From DATJZH01 sp052146815 (lineage in GTDB: Bacteria; Actinomycetota; Actinomycetes; Streptosporangiales; Streptosporangiaceae): 61,953 bases of DNA. A program made the translations under genes and the position numbers. The number at the start of each line of letters is the position of its first letter. Position 1 is the first letter of the stretch. The notes below the pieces were generated by a model. The model was not told the origin of the DNA, did not search any database, and worked only from the letters and a program-made list of their open reading frames with translations. The DNA lies in NCBI GenBank assembly GCA_052146815.1, contig JBKQMG010000128.1, forward strand, positions 1 through 61,953, read 5' to 3'. Shown piece after piece: positions 50,257 to 57,860 of this stretch.

Positions 50257-50760
50257 GTGACCCGCAGACTGCTTCGGCTGGAGATTCCGGTCTTCCCGGA
50301 GCGCAAGGTGTTCCGGGTACACGACCCTGCCGTCGACCCGGAATCGCCGGGCGCGCCGGTGGTACCGGTGAACTCGCTGATCAGCGCGAGCCGGGAGCAG
50401 ATGGTTGTCTGCTGCGCCCAGGAGCACCTCGCCGTGCAGCTCACCGTCGAGGAGTGGGATGCTGCCCCGCCGCCGTTCAGCGACGGCTACGAGGATGAGG
50501 CGAAGTGCGTGCTGTACCTGCGCGGGCACCTCAGCGTCGATATGGGCACCGCGGGCCGCGCCGTAGAGAGCATGCGCCTGAGCGGCGGTGTCGGCGACTA
50601 CGGGGTTCGGGTCTATACCCGCAACCGGGGCGAGGCCGTACGCCGTTACGGCGAGCTGTTCGCGACGAACACCGATCCGCTGGGCGATGAGTTCCAGCAG
50701 GCACGCAAGCGGCTGGAGGGGCTGGAGCAGTACCTGCTGCAGCTCTGGCGCGAGTCCTGA
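50257..50760 (+). CDS. Conserved hypothetical protein (167 aa)
   Basis: Soluble, mixed alpha/beta. LLRLEIPVFPERKVFRVHDP, then REQMVVCCAQEHLAVQLTVE and GYEDEAKCVLYLRGHLSVDM. The C-terminal helix ARKRLEGLEQYLLQLWRES may mediate oligomerisation. GTG 50257 has a strong RBS (GAGGGGGGG). No family was recognised. A hairpin follows. Confidence 0.65.
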   Translation: MTRRLLRLEIPVFPERKVFRVHDPAVDPESPGAPVVPVNSLISASREQMVVCCAQEHLAVQLTVEEWDAAPPPFSDGYEDEAKCVLYLRGHLSVDMGTAGRAVESMRLSGGVGDYGVRVYTRNRGEAVRRYGELFATNTDPLGDEFQQARKRLEGLEQYLLQLWRES

Positions 50761-50802
50761 CGCCGGTCCCGCTGGGGCATGCAGGACGTCTCGCTACGAC
50801 GG

Positions 50803-50820
50803 GCCCGCTGCGGAGCGGGC
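50803..50820. terminator. Compact hairpin after the 50257 gene
   Basis: Perfect 7-bp stem GCCCGCT/AGCGGGC with a GCGG tetraloop. Two related copies of CTGCGGAGCGG follow within 50 bp. It lies between convergent genes. Confidence 0.5.
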
Positions 50821-50848
50821 GAAAAGCTGCGGAGCGGCCGAAGCGAAG

Positions 50849-51220
50849 CTACGGAGCGGGCGCAGAAGCCGCGGCCCGGCCGGTCTGGATCGATTGCCCT
50901 GCCTGGCTGGCCGACTTCCCGGCCCCGCTGGCCGAGTGGCCCGGCTGAGTGGTCGCTGAGGCTGTCGCACCGGGGCGGGCCGGATGATGGCGGTTGGTCG
51001 CTGCCCGGAACGGGATCATTGCGTACATCATCAGGGACACCACGGCGATCAGCGCCAGCGACAGGAAGGCCGCGGCCAGCCGTGATCTCGGCGAGCGAAA
51101 TGAGCCGCCGAACCCAGGCCGGCCCAGCGTCGCAAGGCGCGTCGCCAGCTTCGGGTCCTCATCGGCAAGCTTGCGCGCCATCTCGTCGAGGATGCGCTGC
51201 TCCTCCATCGAAAGCGCCAT
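50849..51220 (-). CDS. DUF3040 family membrane protein
   Basis: 123 residues. MALSMEEQRILDEMARKLAD and EDPKLATRLATLGRP form the conserved cytoplasmic N-terminus of DUF3040. One transmembrane segment follows (SRLAAAFLSLALIAVVSLMM). The C-terminal tail is Ser/Ala/Gln/Pro-rich and probably extracytoplasmic. ATG 51220 has the RBS GGAGGTGGG; the open frame extends to 51229 but MGA is outside the conserved start. Function unknown. Confidence 0.85.
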   Translation of the reverse strand: MALSMEEQRILDEMARKLADEDPKLATRLATLGRPGFGGSFRSPRSRLAAAFLSLALIAVVSLMMYAMIPFRAATNRHHPARPGATASATTQPGHSASGAGKSASQAGQSIQTGRAAASAPAP

Positions 51221-51400
51221 GGCGCCCACCTCCGGCCACGTCAGCCACCGCGGCAGAATCCCGCAGGGGACTGCCTGCCATTATCCCCCAAGCGTAAGAT
51301 TTTTTACCCGGTCTTTGCCCCGGCTCCAGGGTGCCAAACCCGCTGGCTCACCTGGGCTGCCCTCCCCGCACCATAGCTGCCGCCGGGCGCGGAAGCAGGA

Positions 51401-51437
51401 TCGAATACGTGTTTGATCTGATCGAACAGTCGTTCTA
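51401..51437. promoter_or_regulatory. Two tandem LexA/SOS-box-like operators
   Basis: TCGAATACGTGTTTGA (51401-51416) and TCGAACAGTCGTTCTA (51422-51437) match the actinobacterial SOS consensus TCGAAC-N4-GTTCGA with two and one mismatches. They are exactly 21 bp apart, two helical turns. The first overlaps the candidate -35 and the second the -10, so LexA would occlude RNA polymerase. Confidence 0.75.
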
Positions 51438-51441
51438 TGCT
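51413..51441 (+). promoter_or_regulatory. Promoter of the radical SAM/intein gene
   Basis: -35 TTGATC (51413-51418), 17-bp spacer, -10 TATGCT (51436-51441). ATG 51449 is 7 nt beyond the -10, giving a leaderless mRNA. The ATG at 51437 lies inside the -10 and is rejected as the start. Confidence 0.7.
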
Positions 51442-51448
51442 CGCGCCT

Positions 51449-53539
51449 ATGCGATGGGACGGGCTGCGGACGGGCGGCGACGGGCAGGACCAGCCTGGCG
51501 CGGAGACGGCGCCGGCACTCTTCGAGCGGGAGACGGTCGCCCGGACGTTTGACACCCCGGCGTTCCGCGGTCTCACCTTCTATGAGATCCATGCGCGCTC
51601 CATCATCAACCGGGTGCCCGCATCGTCCCGTATGTCGTTCAGCTGGACGATCAACCCCTACAGGGGATGCTCGCATGCGTGCTCATACTGCCTGGCAGGC
51701 GAGACGCCCGTGCTGATGAGCGACGGCCAGGCCAGGCCCCTGGCGCAACTGAAGGTCGGGGATGCGATCTACGGCACCGTCCGGTCCGGTTCCTGCCGCC
51801 AGTACGTGGTCACGAATGTGCTGGCGCACTGGTCTACCGTCAAGCCCGGATACCGGATCACGCTGGCGGACGGCACCCGGCTCATCGCGAGCGGCGATCA
51901 TCGGTTTCTCAGCGATCGCGGCTGGAAGCACGTCACCGCAGCCGAATACGGTCCCCTGCAGCGGCCGCATCTGACTGTCAGCACCAAGCTGATGGGCGCC
52001 GGCGCCTTTGCCGAGCCGCCCAAGCACTCTCCCGAGTACCAGCGCGGCTATCTGTGCGGGCTGTTCCGCGGCGCCGCCCGCATCGGCACCTGCTCCTGCG
52101 CGGGCTATGGCGCGCCCAGCCGATTCCGGCTCGCGCTTGCCGACACCGAGCCGCCGGACAGGGCAAAGCGCTATCTGAGCCGCGCCGGCATCGGCGTCAG
52201 CGAGTTCACGTTCGCTGCGGCGTCCGACACGAGGCGGACCACGGCAATCCGCACGCAGGCGCGGGATAGCGTCCGGATGATCCAGTGGCTGATCCAGTGG
52301 CCCAGCTCCCCCGATCAGGCCTGGCGCAAGGGCTACCTGGCTGGCCTGTTCGACGCTGAAGGCAGCTACAGCCAGGGCGCCTGGCGGATCCCTCACACCA
52401 ATCGGGCGATTCTCGACTGGGCCGTCTCCTCGATGCAGGCACTTGGCTTCAGCGTTGTGATCGAGGACCTGCACCGCCCGAACGGGATGAGAGTGATGCG
52501 GCTCCTCGGCGGCCTTAGGGAGGTACTCCGGTTCTTCCACACCACCGACCCGGCGATCAACCGTAAGCGCGGCATCGCTGGCATGGCCGTCAAGAGCGAT
52601 GCCAGCCTGAACGTCGTTTCGGTGGAGCCGCTCGGCCTGGACATCCCGATGTTCGACATCACGACGGGCACCGGCGACTTCATCGCCAACGGCATCGTTA
52701 GCCACAACTGTTTCGCACGCAATACGCATACTTATCTGGCTATGGATGCGGGGCTGGACTTTAATTCCCGGATCGTGGTGAAGGTGAACGCACCCGAACT
52801 GGTCCGCAGGGAGCTCGCGGCCTCCCGGTGGCAGGGCGAGCATGTGGCCATGGGCACCAACGTGGACTGCTACCAGCGCGCCGAGGGGCGCTACCGGCTG
52901 ATGCCCGGCATCATCGGCGCGCTGCGCGACCGGGCGAACCCGTTCTCCATCCTGACCAAGGGCACGCTGATCCTGCGTGATCTTGACCTGATCGCGGATG
53001 CCGCGGAGATTACGGACGTCGGACTGAACATATCGGTGGGATTTATCGACAAAGAGCTATCCCGGTCGGTCGAGCCGGGCACCCCCGGCCCCGGCCGGCG
53101 CCTGGAGGTGTGCGCGGCGATCACCGAGCGGGGGCTGTGCTGCGGCGTGCTCATGGGGCCGGTGCTGCCGTACCTCACTGACTCCCCCGGCCAGCTGGAA
53201 GCCGCCGTACGACAGATCGCCGCGGCCGGCGCCGCTCACGTCAGCCCCATCGTGCTGCACCTGCGCCCCGGCGCGCGCGAGTGGTTCCTGCAGTGGCTGG
53301 CCGAGCAGCACCCGGACCTCGTCGAGCCTTACCGCAGGCTGTACAGGTCGGGCGCGTACGCGCCGAAGGACTACCAGCAGCGGATCGCCGCCCAGGTCCG
53401 GGAACTGGCGGCGGCCTACCGGGTCGGCGCCGCCAGCCCGGTCAGCGCGCGCCGGATCCCGCGCCACGGGCCGGGGCGGAAAGAATCCGGCGGCCGCGAA
53501 GTCCGGCAGCCGGCTGAGGTTCAGGCGATGCTGCTGTGA
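51449..53539 (+). CDS. Rv2578c-family radical SAM protein, intein-containing precursor
   Basis: 696-residue precursor; splicing out a 340-residue intein would leave about 356 residues. The extein reads GLTFYEIHARSIINRVPASS and INPYRGCSHACSY, then after the intein CFARNTHTYLAMDAGLDFNS. Joined, this gives the [4Fe-4S] motif C-x3-C-x2-C. Later motifs are AMGTNVDCYQRAEGRYRLMP and FSILTKGTLILRDLDLI, typical of SplB-like radical SAM enzymes of the Rv2578c group. The reaction is unknown. Expression is likely SOS-controlled from two tandem boxes. The start is ATG 51449. Confidence 0.9.
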   Translation: MRWDGLRTGGDGQDQPGAETAPALFERETVARTFDTPAFRGLTFYEIHARSIINRVPASSRMSFSWTINPYRGCSHACSYCLAGETPVLMSDGQARPLAQLKVGDAIYGTVRSGSCRQYVVTNVLAHWSTVKPGYRITLADGTRLIASGDHRFLSDRGWKHVTAAEYGPLQRPHLTVSTKLMGAGAFAEPPKHSPEYQRGYLCGLFRGAARIGTCSCAGYGAPSRFRLALADTEPPDRAKRYLSRAGIGVSEFTFAAASDTRRTTAIRTQARDSVRMIQWLIQWPSSPDQAWRKGYLAGLFDAEGSYSQGAWRIPHTNRAILDWAVSSMQALGFSVVIEDLHRPNGMRVMRLLGGLREVLRFFHTTDPAINRKRGIAGMAVKSDASLNVVSVEPLGLDIPMFDITTGTGDFIANGIVSHNCFARNTHTYLAMDAGLDFNSRIVVKVNAPELVRRELAASRWQGEHVAMGTNVDCYQRAEGRYRLMPGIIGALRDRANPFSILTKGTLILRDLDLIADAAEITDVGLNISVGFIDKELSRSVEPGTPGPGRRLEVCAAITERGLCCGVLMGPVLPYLTDSPGQLEAAVRQIAAAGAAHVSPIVLHLRPGAREWFLQWLAEQHPDLVEPYRRLYRSGAYAPKDYQQRIAAQVRELAAAYRVGAASPVSARRIPRHGPGRKESGGREVRQPAEVQAMLL
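51689..52708 (+). other. Intein within the radical SAM precursor (340 residues)
   Basis: It begins CLAGETPVLMSDGQARPLAQ (Cys1, block A). Block B lies near LIASGDHRFLSDRGWKHV. It ends MFDITTGTGDFIANGIVSHN, with penultimate His and terminal Asn (blocks F and G), followed by the +1 Cys of CFARN. A LAGLIDADG endonuclease region lies between. The first motif GYLCGLFRGAARIG lacks the acidic residue, while the second GYLAGLFDAEGSYSQG retains Asp/Glu. Splicing appears intact; homing probably is not. Confidence 0.9.
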
Positions 53540-53632
53540 TCCGGCGCCGCTGGATCAGACGCCGCTGGGATCAGGGGCTGCTGTCATCAGGCGCCGCAGC
53601 AGCCGCCGCCGTGATCAGGCCCTGTCGTGATC
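53539..53632. repeat. Degenerate GATCAGG-CGCCGCTG repeats
   Basis: GATC or CATC followed by a G/C-rich stretch recurs at 53539, 53554, 53570, 53585, 53613 and 53629, roughly every 15-16 bp. It covers the gap between the convergent radical SAM and rhodanese genes. Low-level repeat, perhaps from slippage. Confidence 0.35.
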
Positions 53633-54025
53633 ACCTGAGGTGACCGGCAGGCCCGCCTGGCGCCAGGCCTGGAAGCCGCCCGCCAGGTCGGTAGCGCCGC
53701 GCAGGCCCAGGTCCTGCAGGGACACGGCGGCGAGGCTCGACGCGTACCCCTCGTCGCACACCACGATGACCTGCAGGCCGTAGCTCGCCACCGGCAGCCG
53801 GGCCGGGCTGGCGGGATCAAGGCGCCATTCCAGGACGTTGCGCTCGACCAGCAGGGCGCCGGGGATCTCGCCGTCGGCAGCGCGCAGGGACGCCGGCCGG
53901 GTGTCGACGAGCACGGCCCCGTCCGCCGCGGCCGCGGCCGCCTCCAGCGGGTCAAGGCGCTTCAGCCGGCTGCGGGCCTCGGCGAGCACCTCATCGACGG
54001 TGCGCCGGCCCGCTGGCGGGGTCAC
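53615..54025 (-). CDS. Rhodanese-domain protein
   Basis: 136 residues, one rhodanese domain. The N-terminus RRTVDEVLAEARSRLKRLDP precedes ADGAVLVDTRPASLRAADGE. The active-site loop is VVCDEGYASSLAAVSLQDLG with the persulfide-forming Cys. GGFQAWRQAGLPV closes the domain. The start overlaps the stop of the cysteine dioxygenase gene (ATGA), so both are made together. A role in sulfur transfer after cysteine oxidation is a reasonable inference. Confidence 0.88.
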   Translation of the reverse strand: MTPPAGRRTVDEVLAEARSRLKRLDPLEAAAAAADGAVLVDTRPASLRAADGEIPGALLVERNVLEWRLDPASPARLPVASYGLQVIVVCDEGYASSLAAVSLQDLGLRGATDLAGGFQAWRQAGLPVTSGDHDRA

Positions 54026-54510
54026 CAGCTCTGCCCGGCACGGTCGGTGGTCCGCAGCACGAGCCCGGAACCGGTCATCTCATACCTCCGCATCGCCGTG
54101 AGCGGCGGGGAGTAGACGTGGACGCTGAGCGCCGCGTCCGCTGACTCATTGCTGACGCTGTGCAGATGCTGCCGCCCGAAAGACCGGTAGCTGCCCGCCT
54201 GCAGCGTGCGGCTGGCGACCTTCCGCCTGCCGACGGCCGTGGTCTGCTCGCGCAGCCGCCCTTCGGCCACGAGGAACGCGCCGTTCGCCTCGCCATGATC
54301 ATGAAACCCGGTCTCCTGCCCCGGCAGCCAGCTCAGCAGCCATATCTCGTAGTCGGCCGTCAGCTCAAGCCGCTGATACCAGCGATGCGCGGCATCGTAG
54401 CGCACGAGGTGATCCCAGCGGCCGGGGGCCGCCGCGGTCGATACGGCCAGCTCGCCGAGACGGGCCGGGGGCAGCGGGGCAGTGCGGGGCAGCGGGTCAG
54501 CCATCATCAT
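54022..54510 (-). CDS. Cysteine dioxygenase-family protein
   Basis: 162 residues, cupin fold. Oxidises cysteine (or a related thiol) to the sulfinate with Fe(II). The metal site is TGFHDHGEANGAFLVAEGRL (H-x-H) with the third His in RQHLHSVSNESADAALSVHV. YEIWLLSWLPGQ is typical. Three consecutive ATG codons at 54502-54510 start the frame; the last (54504) would be leaderless behind TATAGG. An inverted repeat lies just upstream. Coupled with the rhodanese gene. Confidence 0.85.
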   Translation of the reverse strand: MMMADPLPRTAPLPPARLGELAVSTAAAPGRWDHLVRYDAAHRWYQRLELTADYEIWLLSWLPGQETGFHDHGEANGAFLVAEGRLREQTTAVGRRKVASRTLQAGSYRSFGRQHLHSVSNESADAALSVHVYSPPLTAMRRYEMTGSGLVLRTTDRAGQSW

Positions 54511-54519
54511 CCTATAAAT

Positions 54520-54548
54520 CCCATCGTTTTAATCGGGAAATCGATGGG
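54520..54548. promoter_or_regulatory. Inverted repeat upstream of the cysteine dioxygenase gene
   Basis: Perfect 7-bp arms CCCATCG and CGATGGG separated by 15 AT-rich bases, 10 bp upstream of the first ATG on the minus strand. Likely an operator over the -35/-10 region. Regulator unknown. Confidence 0.5.
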
Positions 54549-54644
54549 GCCCAAAGTACCACGTGAGGACAGCGCGGCGAAGCAACCGCTCGCAAAATAT
54601 CCCCGCAAGCCGCGCCCGTGGCCTGGCTGACCGCTGGCCCCACG

Positions 54645-54650
54645 TAAAGT
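54645..54650 (+). promoter_or_regulatory. -10 element of menF
   Basis: TAAAGT ends 8 nt before GTG 54659. Leaderless pattern; supports that start over the upstream ATG at 54563. Confidence 0.45.
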
Positions 54651-54658
54651 TGACTGCC

Positions 54659-55924
54659 GTGGGATCACCGCACGATGGCGCAGACCAGCGGATGCCGGAC
54701 GGGCTGACTGTCCGCACCGTTTCTGTCGCCGATCCCGGTGATCTGCTCGCCCGCCTCCCGCACCCCGCCGCCCTGGCCTGGATCCGGCGCGGCGAAGGGC
54801 TCGCCGGCTGGGGCGAGGCCGCGCGGATCACGCTGCCAGCAGGCGAGGACAGGTTCACGGCCGCGGAAAAATGGCTGCGCGAGCTGTTCGACGGCGCCCG
54901 CATCAGCGACGAGGTCGAAGTGCCAGGCTCCGGGCCGGTGGCCTTCGGCAGTTTCACCTTCGACCCCGTGTCGGACGGCTCCGTCCTGGTGGTCCCGCGA
55001 GTGGTGCTCGGCCGCCGGGCAGGCGGCGCGTGGCTGACCACCATCACCGACGGTGCAGACCCGCTGCCCGAGCCCATGCCGGTGTCGGCGAGCACCCAGG
55101 TGCTGTGGAGTGACGGCAGCCTGCCCGCCCCGCAGTGGGAGCAGGCGGTCGCCGCGGCCGTCACCAGGATCAGGGCGGGGGACCTGCGCAAAGTAGTCCT
55201 CGCCAGGGACCTGAACGCCGTCGCCTGGCAGGACATCGACGTGCGCCTGCTGCTCGCCCGGCTCGCGGCCCGCTACCCCGACTGCTACACGTTCTCCTGC
55301 GGCGGACTGGCCGGCGCCACCCCGGAGCTGCTGATCCGCCGCGAAGGCGACCAGATCCGGTCGCTGGTACTGGCCGGCACCACGCCGCGGGGCGGCACGC
55401 CCGCCGAGGACGACGCGCTGGGCGTCGCCTTGCTGGCCTCGGCCAAGGACGTCGAGGAGCACGGTTATGCGGTCGCCGACGTGCAGGCCGCGCTGGAGCC
55501 GCTGTGCGCGGAGCTCGACGTCGAGCCCCGGCCCTCGCTGCTGCGCCTGGCCAATGTCCAGCACCTGGCCACCCAAGTCCGCGGCCGGCTTTCGGCCGGA
55601 CCGGCCTCCGCCTCGCCCAGTGCGCTGGCTCTGGCCGCTGCCCTGCATCCGACCGCGGCCGTGTGCGGCACGCCCACCGCGGCGGCGATGGACCTGATCC
55701 GCGAGCTGGAGGGCATGGACCGCGGCCGCTACGCCGGGCCGGTGGGCTGGATGGACAGCCGCGGCAACGGCGAGTGGGGCATCGCGCTGCGCTGCGCGGA
55801 GCTGGACGGCCCCCGGGCGCGCCTGTTCGCCGGCTGCGGCATCGTCGCCGACTCTGATCCGGCGGCGGAACTGGCGGAAGCGCAGACGAAATTCCGCCCC
55901 GTCCAGGAGGCACTCGAAGGCTAG
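54659..55924 (+). CDS. menF: Isochorismate synthase
   Basis: Converts chorismate to isochorismate, the committed step to menaquinone. 421 residues from GTG 54659. The chorismate-binding domain has AAVTRIRAGDLRKVVLARDL, GGLAGATPELLIRREGDQIR and LVLAGTTPRGGTPAEDDALG, then ASAKDVEEHGYAVADV. HPTAAVCGTPTAAAMDLIRE and YAGPVGWMDSRGNGEWGIAL carry the catalytic Glu and Mg site. No MbtI or siderophore genes are near, and menD follows on the opposite strand, so the menaquinone route fits. A homologue EntC/DhbC cannot be excluded by sequence alone. Confidence 0.92.
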   Translation: MGSPHDGADQRMPDGLTVRTVSVADPGDLLARLPHPAALAWIRRGEGLAGWGEAARITLPAGEDRFTAAEKWLRELFDGARISDEVEVPGSGPVAFGSFTFDPVSDGSVLVVPRVVLGRRAGGAWLTTITDGADPLPEPMPVSASTQVLWSDGSLPAPQWEQAVAAAVTRIRAGDLRKVVLARDLNAVAWQDIDVRLLLARLAARYPDCYTFSCGGLAGATPELLIRREGDQIRSLVLAGTTPRGGTPAEDDALGVALLASAKDVEEHGYAVADVQAALEPLCAELDVEPRPSLLRLANVQHLATQVRGRLSAGPASASPSALALAAALHPTAAVCGTPTAAAMDLIRELEGMDRGRYAGPVGWMDSRGNGEWGIALRCAELDGPRARLFAGCGIVADSDPAAELAEAQTKFRPVQEALEG

Positions 55925-55963
55925 CCGCGGCCGGCGGTGACAGGCCGGTGCCAGGACCGCCCG

Positions 55964-57847
55964 TCACTGGCTGGCCGACGGCTGGCTGGCCAGCATCCCG
56001 CTGATCGCCTCGGCGCAGGCAGCCCTGACCCGGGAGCGCAGCTGCGCTCCTTCAGCCCGGTCGGTGCGCACCTCGACGATGCGCAGGCCCTTGCCTGCCA
56101 GCGCGGCCGGCAGATCCCGCGCCGAGTCCAGGCGCCGGTATCCCAGCCCTGCGGCGCGGGCCAGGTACTCCAGGCGCGCCCCGTGCGGCGTGCCGAAGAC
56201 CCGCTCGAAGGAGGCGGGAATGGCGGCCTGCTCCAGTGTGGAGAAGATCCCGCCGCCGTCGTTGTTCACCACGATCAGGCACAGATCAGGCAGTTCCTCG
56301 GCCGGGCCGGTGAACAGGCCGGGCGCGTCGTGCAGCATCGCGAGGTCGCCGAGCAGCGCGAACGCCGGGCCGCCGCCGGCCGCCTGGTGCGCCAGCGCCG
56401 CACCGGCGGCGGAGGAGACCAGCCCGTCGATCCCGCTGGCGCCGCGGCTGGCCAGAACCCGGATATCGGCGCGCGGGCCCATCTGCTGATCCAGATCACG
56501 CACCGGCAGGCTGGAAGCGGCCCACAGCAGCCCGCCGGCGGGCAGCGCCGCTGCCAGGTCCCTGGCCAGCCGCGGCTCGCTCAGGGCGTCCCCCGCATCC
56601 AGCAGGGCACCGGCGGCGGCCCGCGCGGCTGCGTCGGCGCGCTGCCAGGAGGCGAGCCAGCCGGACGCGTCCGGGGCCTGCACGGCGCCGGCACCGGACG
56701 TGGCGTGGGCCGCGGCGGGGCGGCTCGCGCCGTTGCCCGCAGCAGGGCGGCTCGCCGGAGCGCCCGCGAGCCGGACCGCCGCCGCCACGTCGGTCGCGGT
56801 CCGGGCCGGGTCCGCCCACCGGCCGGGTCCCTGCGCGATCACCACGTGCCGCGCGGGCACCGGGCCGCCGGCTCCGCGCAGGAAGGCGAGCTGACCGCGG
56901 GAAAGACCAGGCCGGCCGGCCGAGATGATCAGGTCCGGCCGGTGCGCCGCGGCGAAGCCGGGCGTTTCCAGCAGGGCCGGGTAAGAGGTCAGCGCATTAC
57001 GGCCGCGGCGGGCATTCGACGACGGCTCTGCCAGGACCGGCCACCCCGCGGCTTCGGCCAGCCTCACCAGCGGCTGCGGGTCGTAGTCCCCGTCGCCGCA
57101 GACCACGGCGCCGCGCGGCGTCCACGGCAGCTCCAGGACCGGCGCCGCGCCAGCTTCCCCGTCCGGCGCCGCAGCCGCGGCTCCGGCAACACTCGTCCAA
57201 GGCGCCCCGCCCGGCCGGCCGGCCAGCGAATCGGGCCACCCGTCAGCGGCGGCCCCGAGTGCCACTGTGCTGCGGGGGCCGCTCGCACCATCGGGCACCA
57301 GGGGCTCGCGCAGCGCCAGGTTGAGGTGCACCGGGCCGGGCAGCGGCGAGCCGCCGCCTAGCCCGGCGGCCTGCGCCCAGGCCCGGCAGGCCAGCGACCG
57401 CCAGTAGACCGTCATGCCGGGCCGGGCCTCCGGCACGCCGACCTCGCAGAACCACCGCACGGCTGACCCGTACAGCTTCAGCTGGTCAATGGTCTGGTTG
57501 GCCCCGGTGCCGCGCAGCTCGGGCGACCGGTCGGCGGTCAGCACCAGCAGCGGCACCCCGGACTCGTCCGCCTCGATGACGGCCGCGTGGAAATGCGCCG
57601 CCGCCGTGCCCGACGTGCATACCAGCACCACCGGGCGGCCGCTCGCCTTGGCCAGTCCGAGTGCGAGGAAGGACGCGGACCGCTCGTCGATCCGCACGTG
57701 CAGCCGCAGGTCCCCGGCCTGCGCCCGGTCGTGCAGGGCCAGCGCCAGGGGCGTGCTTCGCGAGCCGGGGGCGAGCACCGCCTCGCGCAGCCCGCAGCGG
57801 ATCAGCTCGTCGGCCAGCACCGTGGCCAGCGCGGTGGCCGGATTCAC
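55964..57847 (-). CDS. menD: SEPHCHC synthase (2-succinyl-5-enolpyruvyl-6-hydroxy-3-cyclohexene-1-carboxylate synthase)
   Basis: ThDP-dependent enzyme joining isochorismate and 2-oxoglutarate. 627 residues. The N-terminal domain reads LIRCGLREAVLAPGSRSTPL (the S-R-S-T-P motif), HVRIDERSASFLALGLAKAS with catalytic Glu, and VVLVCTSGTAAAHFHAAVIE. GTGANQTIDQLKLYG is typical. The C-terminal ThDP/Mg motif is FALLGDLAMLHDAPGLF leading to LCLIVVNNDGGGIFSTLEQA. The central domain has Ala/Gly-rich insertions. GTG 57847 is 13 bp after menC with RBS GAGGGAG; it is the last gene of menB-menC-menD. Confidence 0.95.
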   Translation of the reverse strand: MNPATALATVLADELIRCGLREAVLAPGSRSTPLALALHDRAQAGDLRLHVRIDERSASFLALGLAKASGRPVVLVCTSGTAAAHFHAAVIEADESGVPLLVLTADRSPELRGTGANQTIDQLKLYGSAVRWFCEVGVPEARPGMTVYWRSLACRAWAQAAGLGGGSPLPGPVHLNLALREPLVPDGASGPRSTVALGAAADGWPDSLAGRPGGAPWTSVAGAAAAAPDGEAGAAPVLELPWTPRGAVVCGDGDYDPQPLVRLAEAAGWPVLAEPSSNARRGRNALTSYPALLETPGFAAAHRPDLIISAGRPGLSRGQLAFLRGAGGPVPARHVVIAQGPGRWADPARTATDVAAAVRLAGAPASRPAAGNGASRPAAAHATSGAGAVQAPDASGWLASWQRADAAARAAAGALLDAGDALSEPRLARDLAAALPAGGLLWAASSLPVRDLDQQMGPRADIRVLASRGASGIDGLVSSAAGAALAHQAAGGGPAFALLGDLAMLHDAPGLFTGPAEELPDLCLIVVNNDGGGIFSTLEQAAIPASFERVFGTPHGARLEYLARAAGLGYRRLDSARDLPAALAGKGLRIVEVRTDRAEGAQLRSRVRAACAEAISGMLASQPSASQ

Positions 57848-57860
57848 CCCGCGTGCTCCC

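Noticed and set aside
53539..53632. CRISPR-like repeats
   Set aside because: Units are 15-16 bp, degenerate and without spacers.
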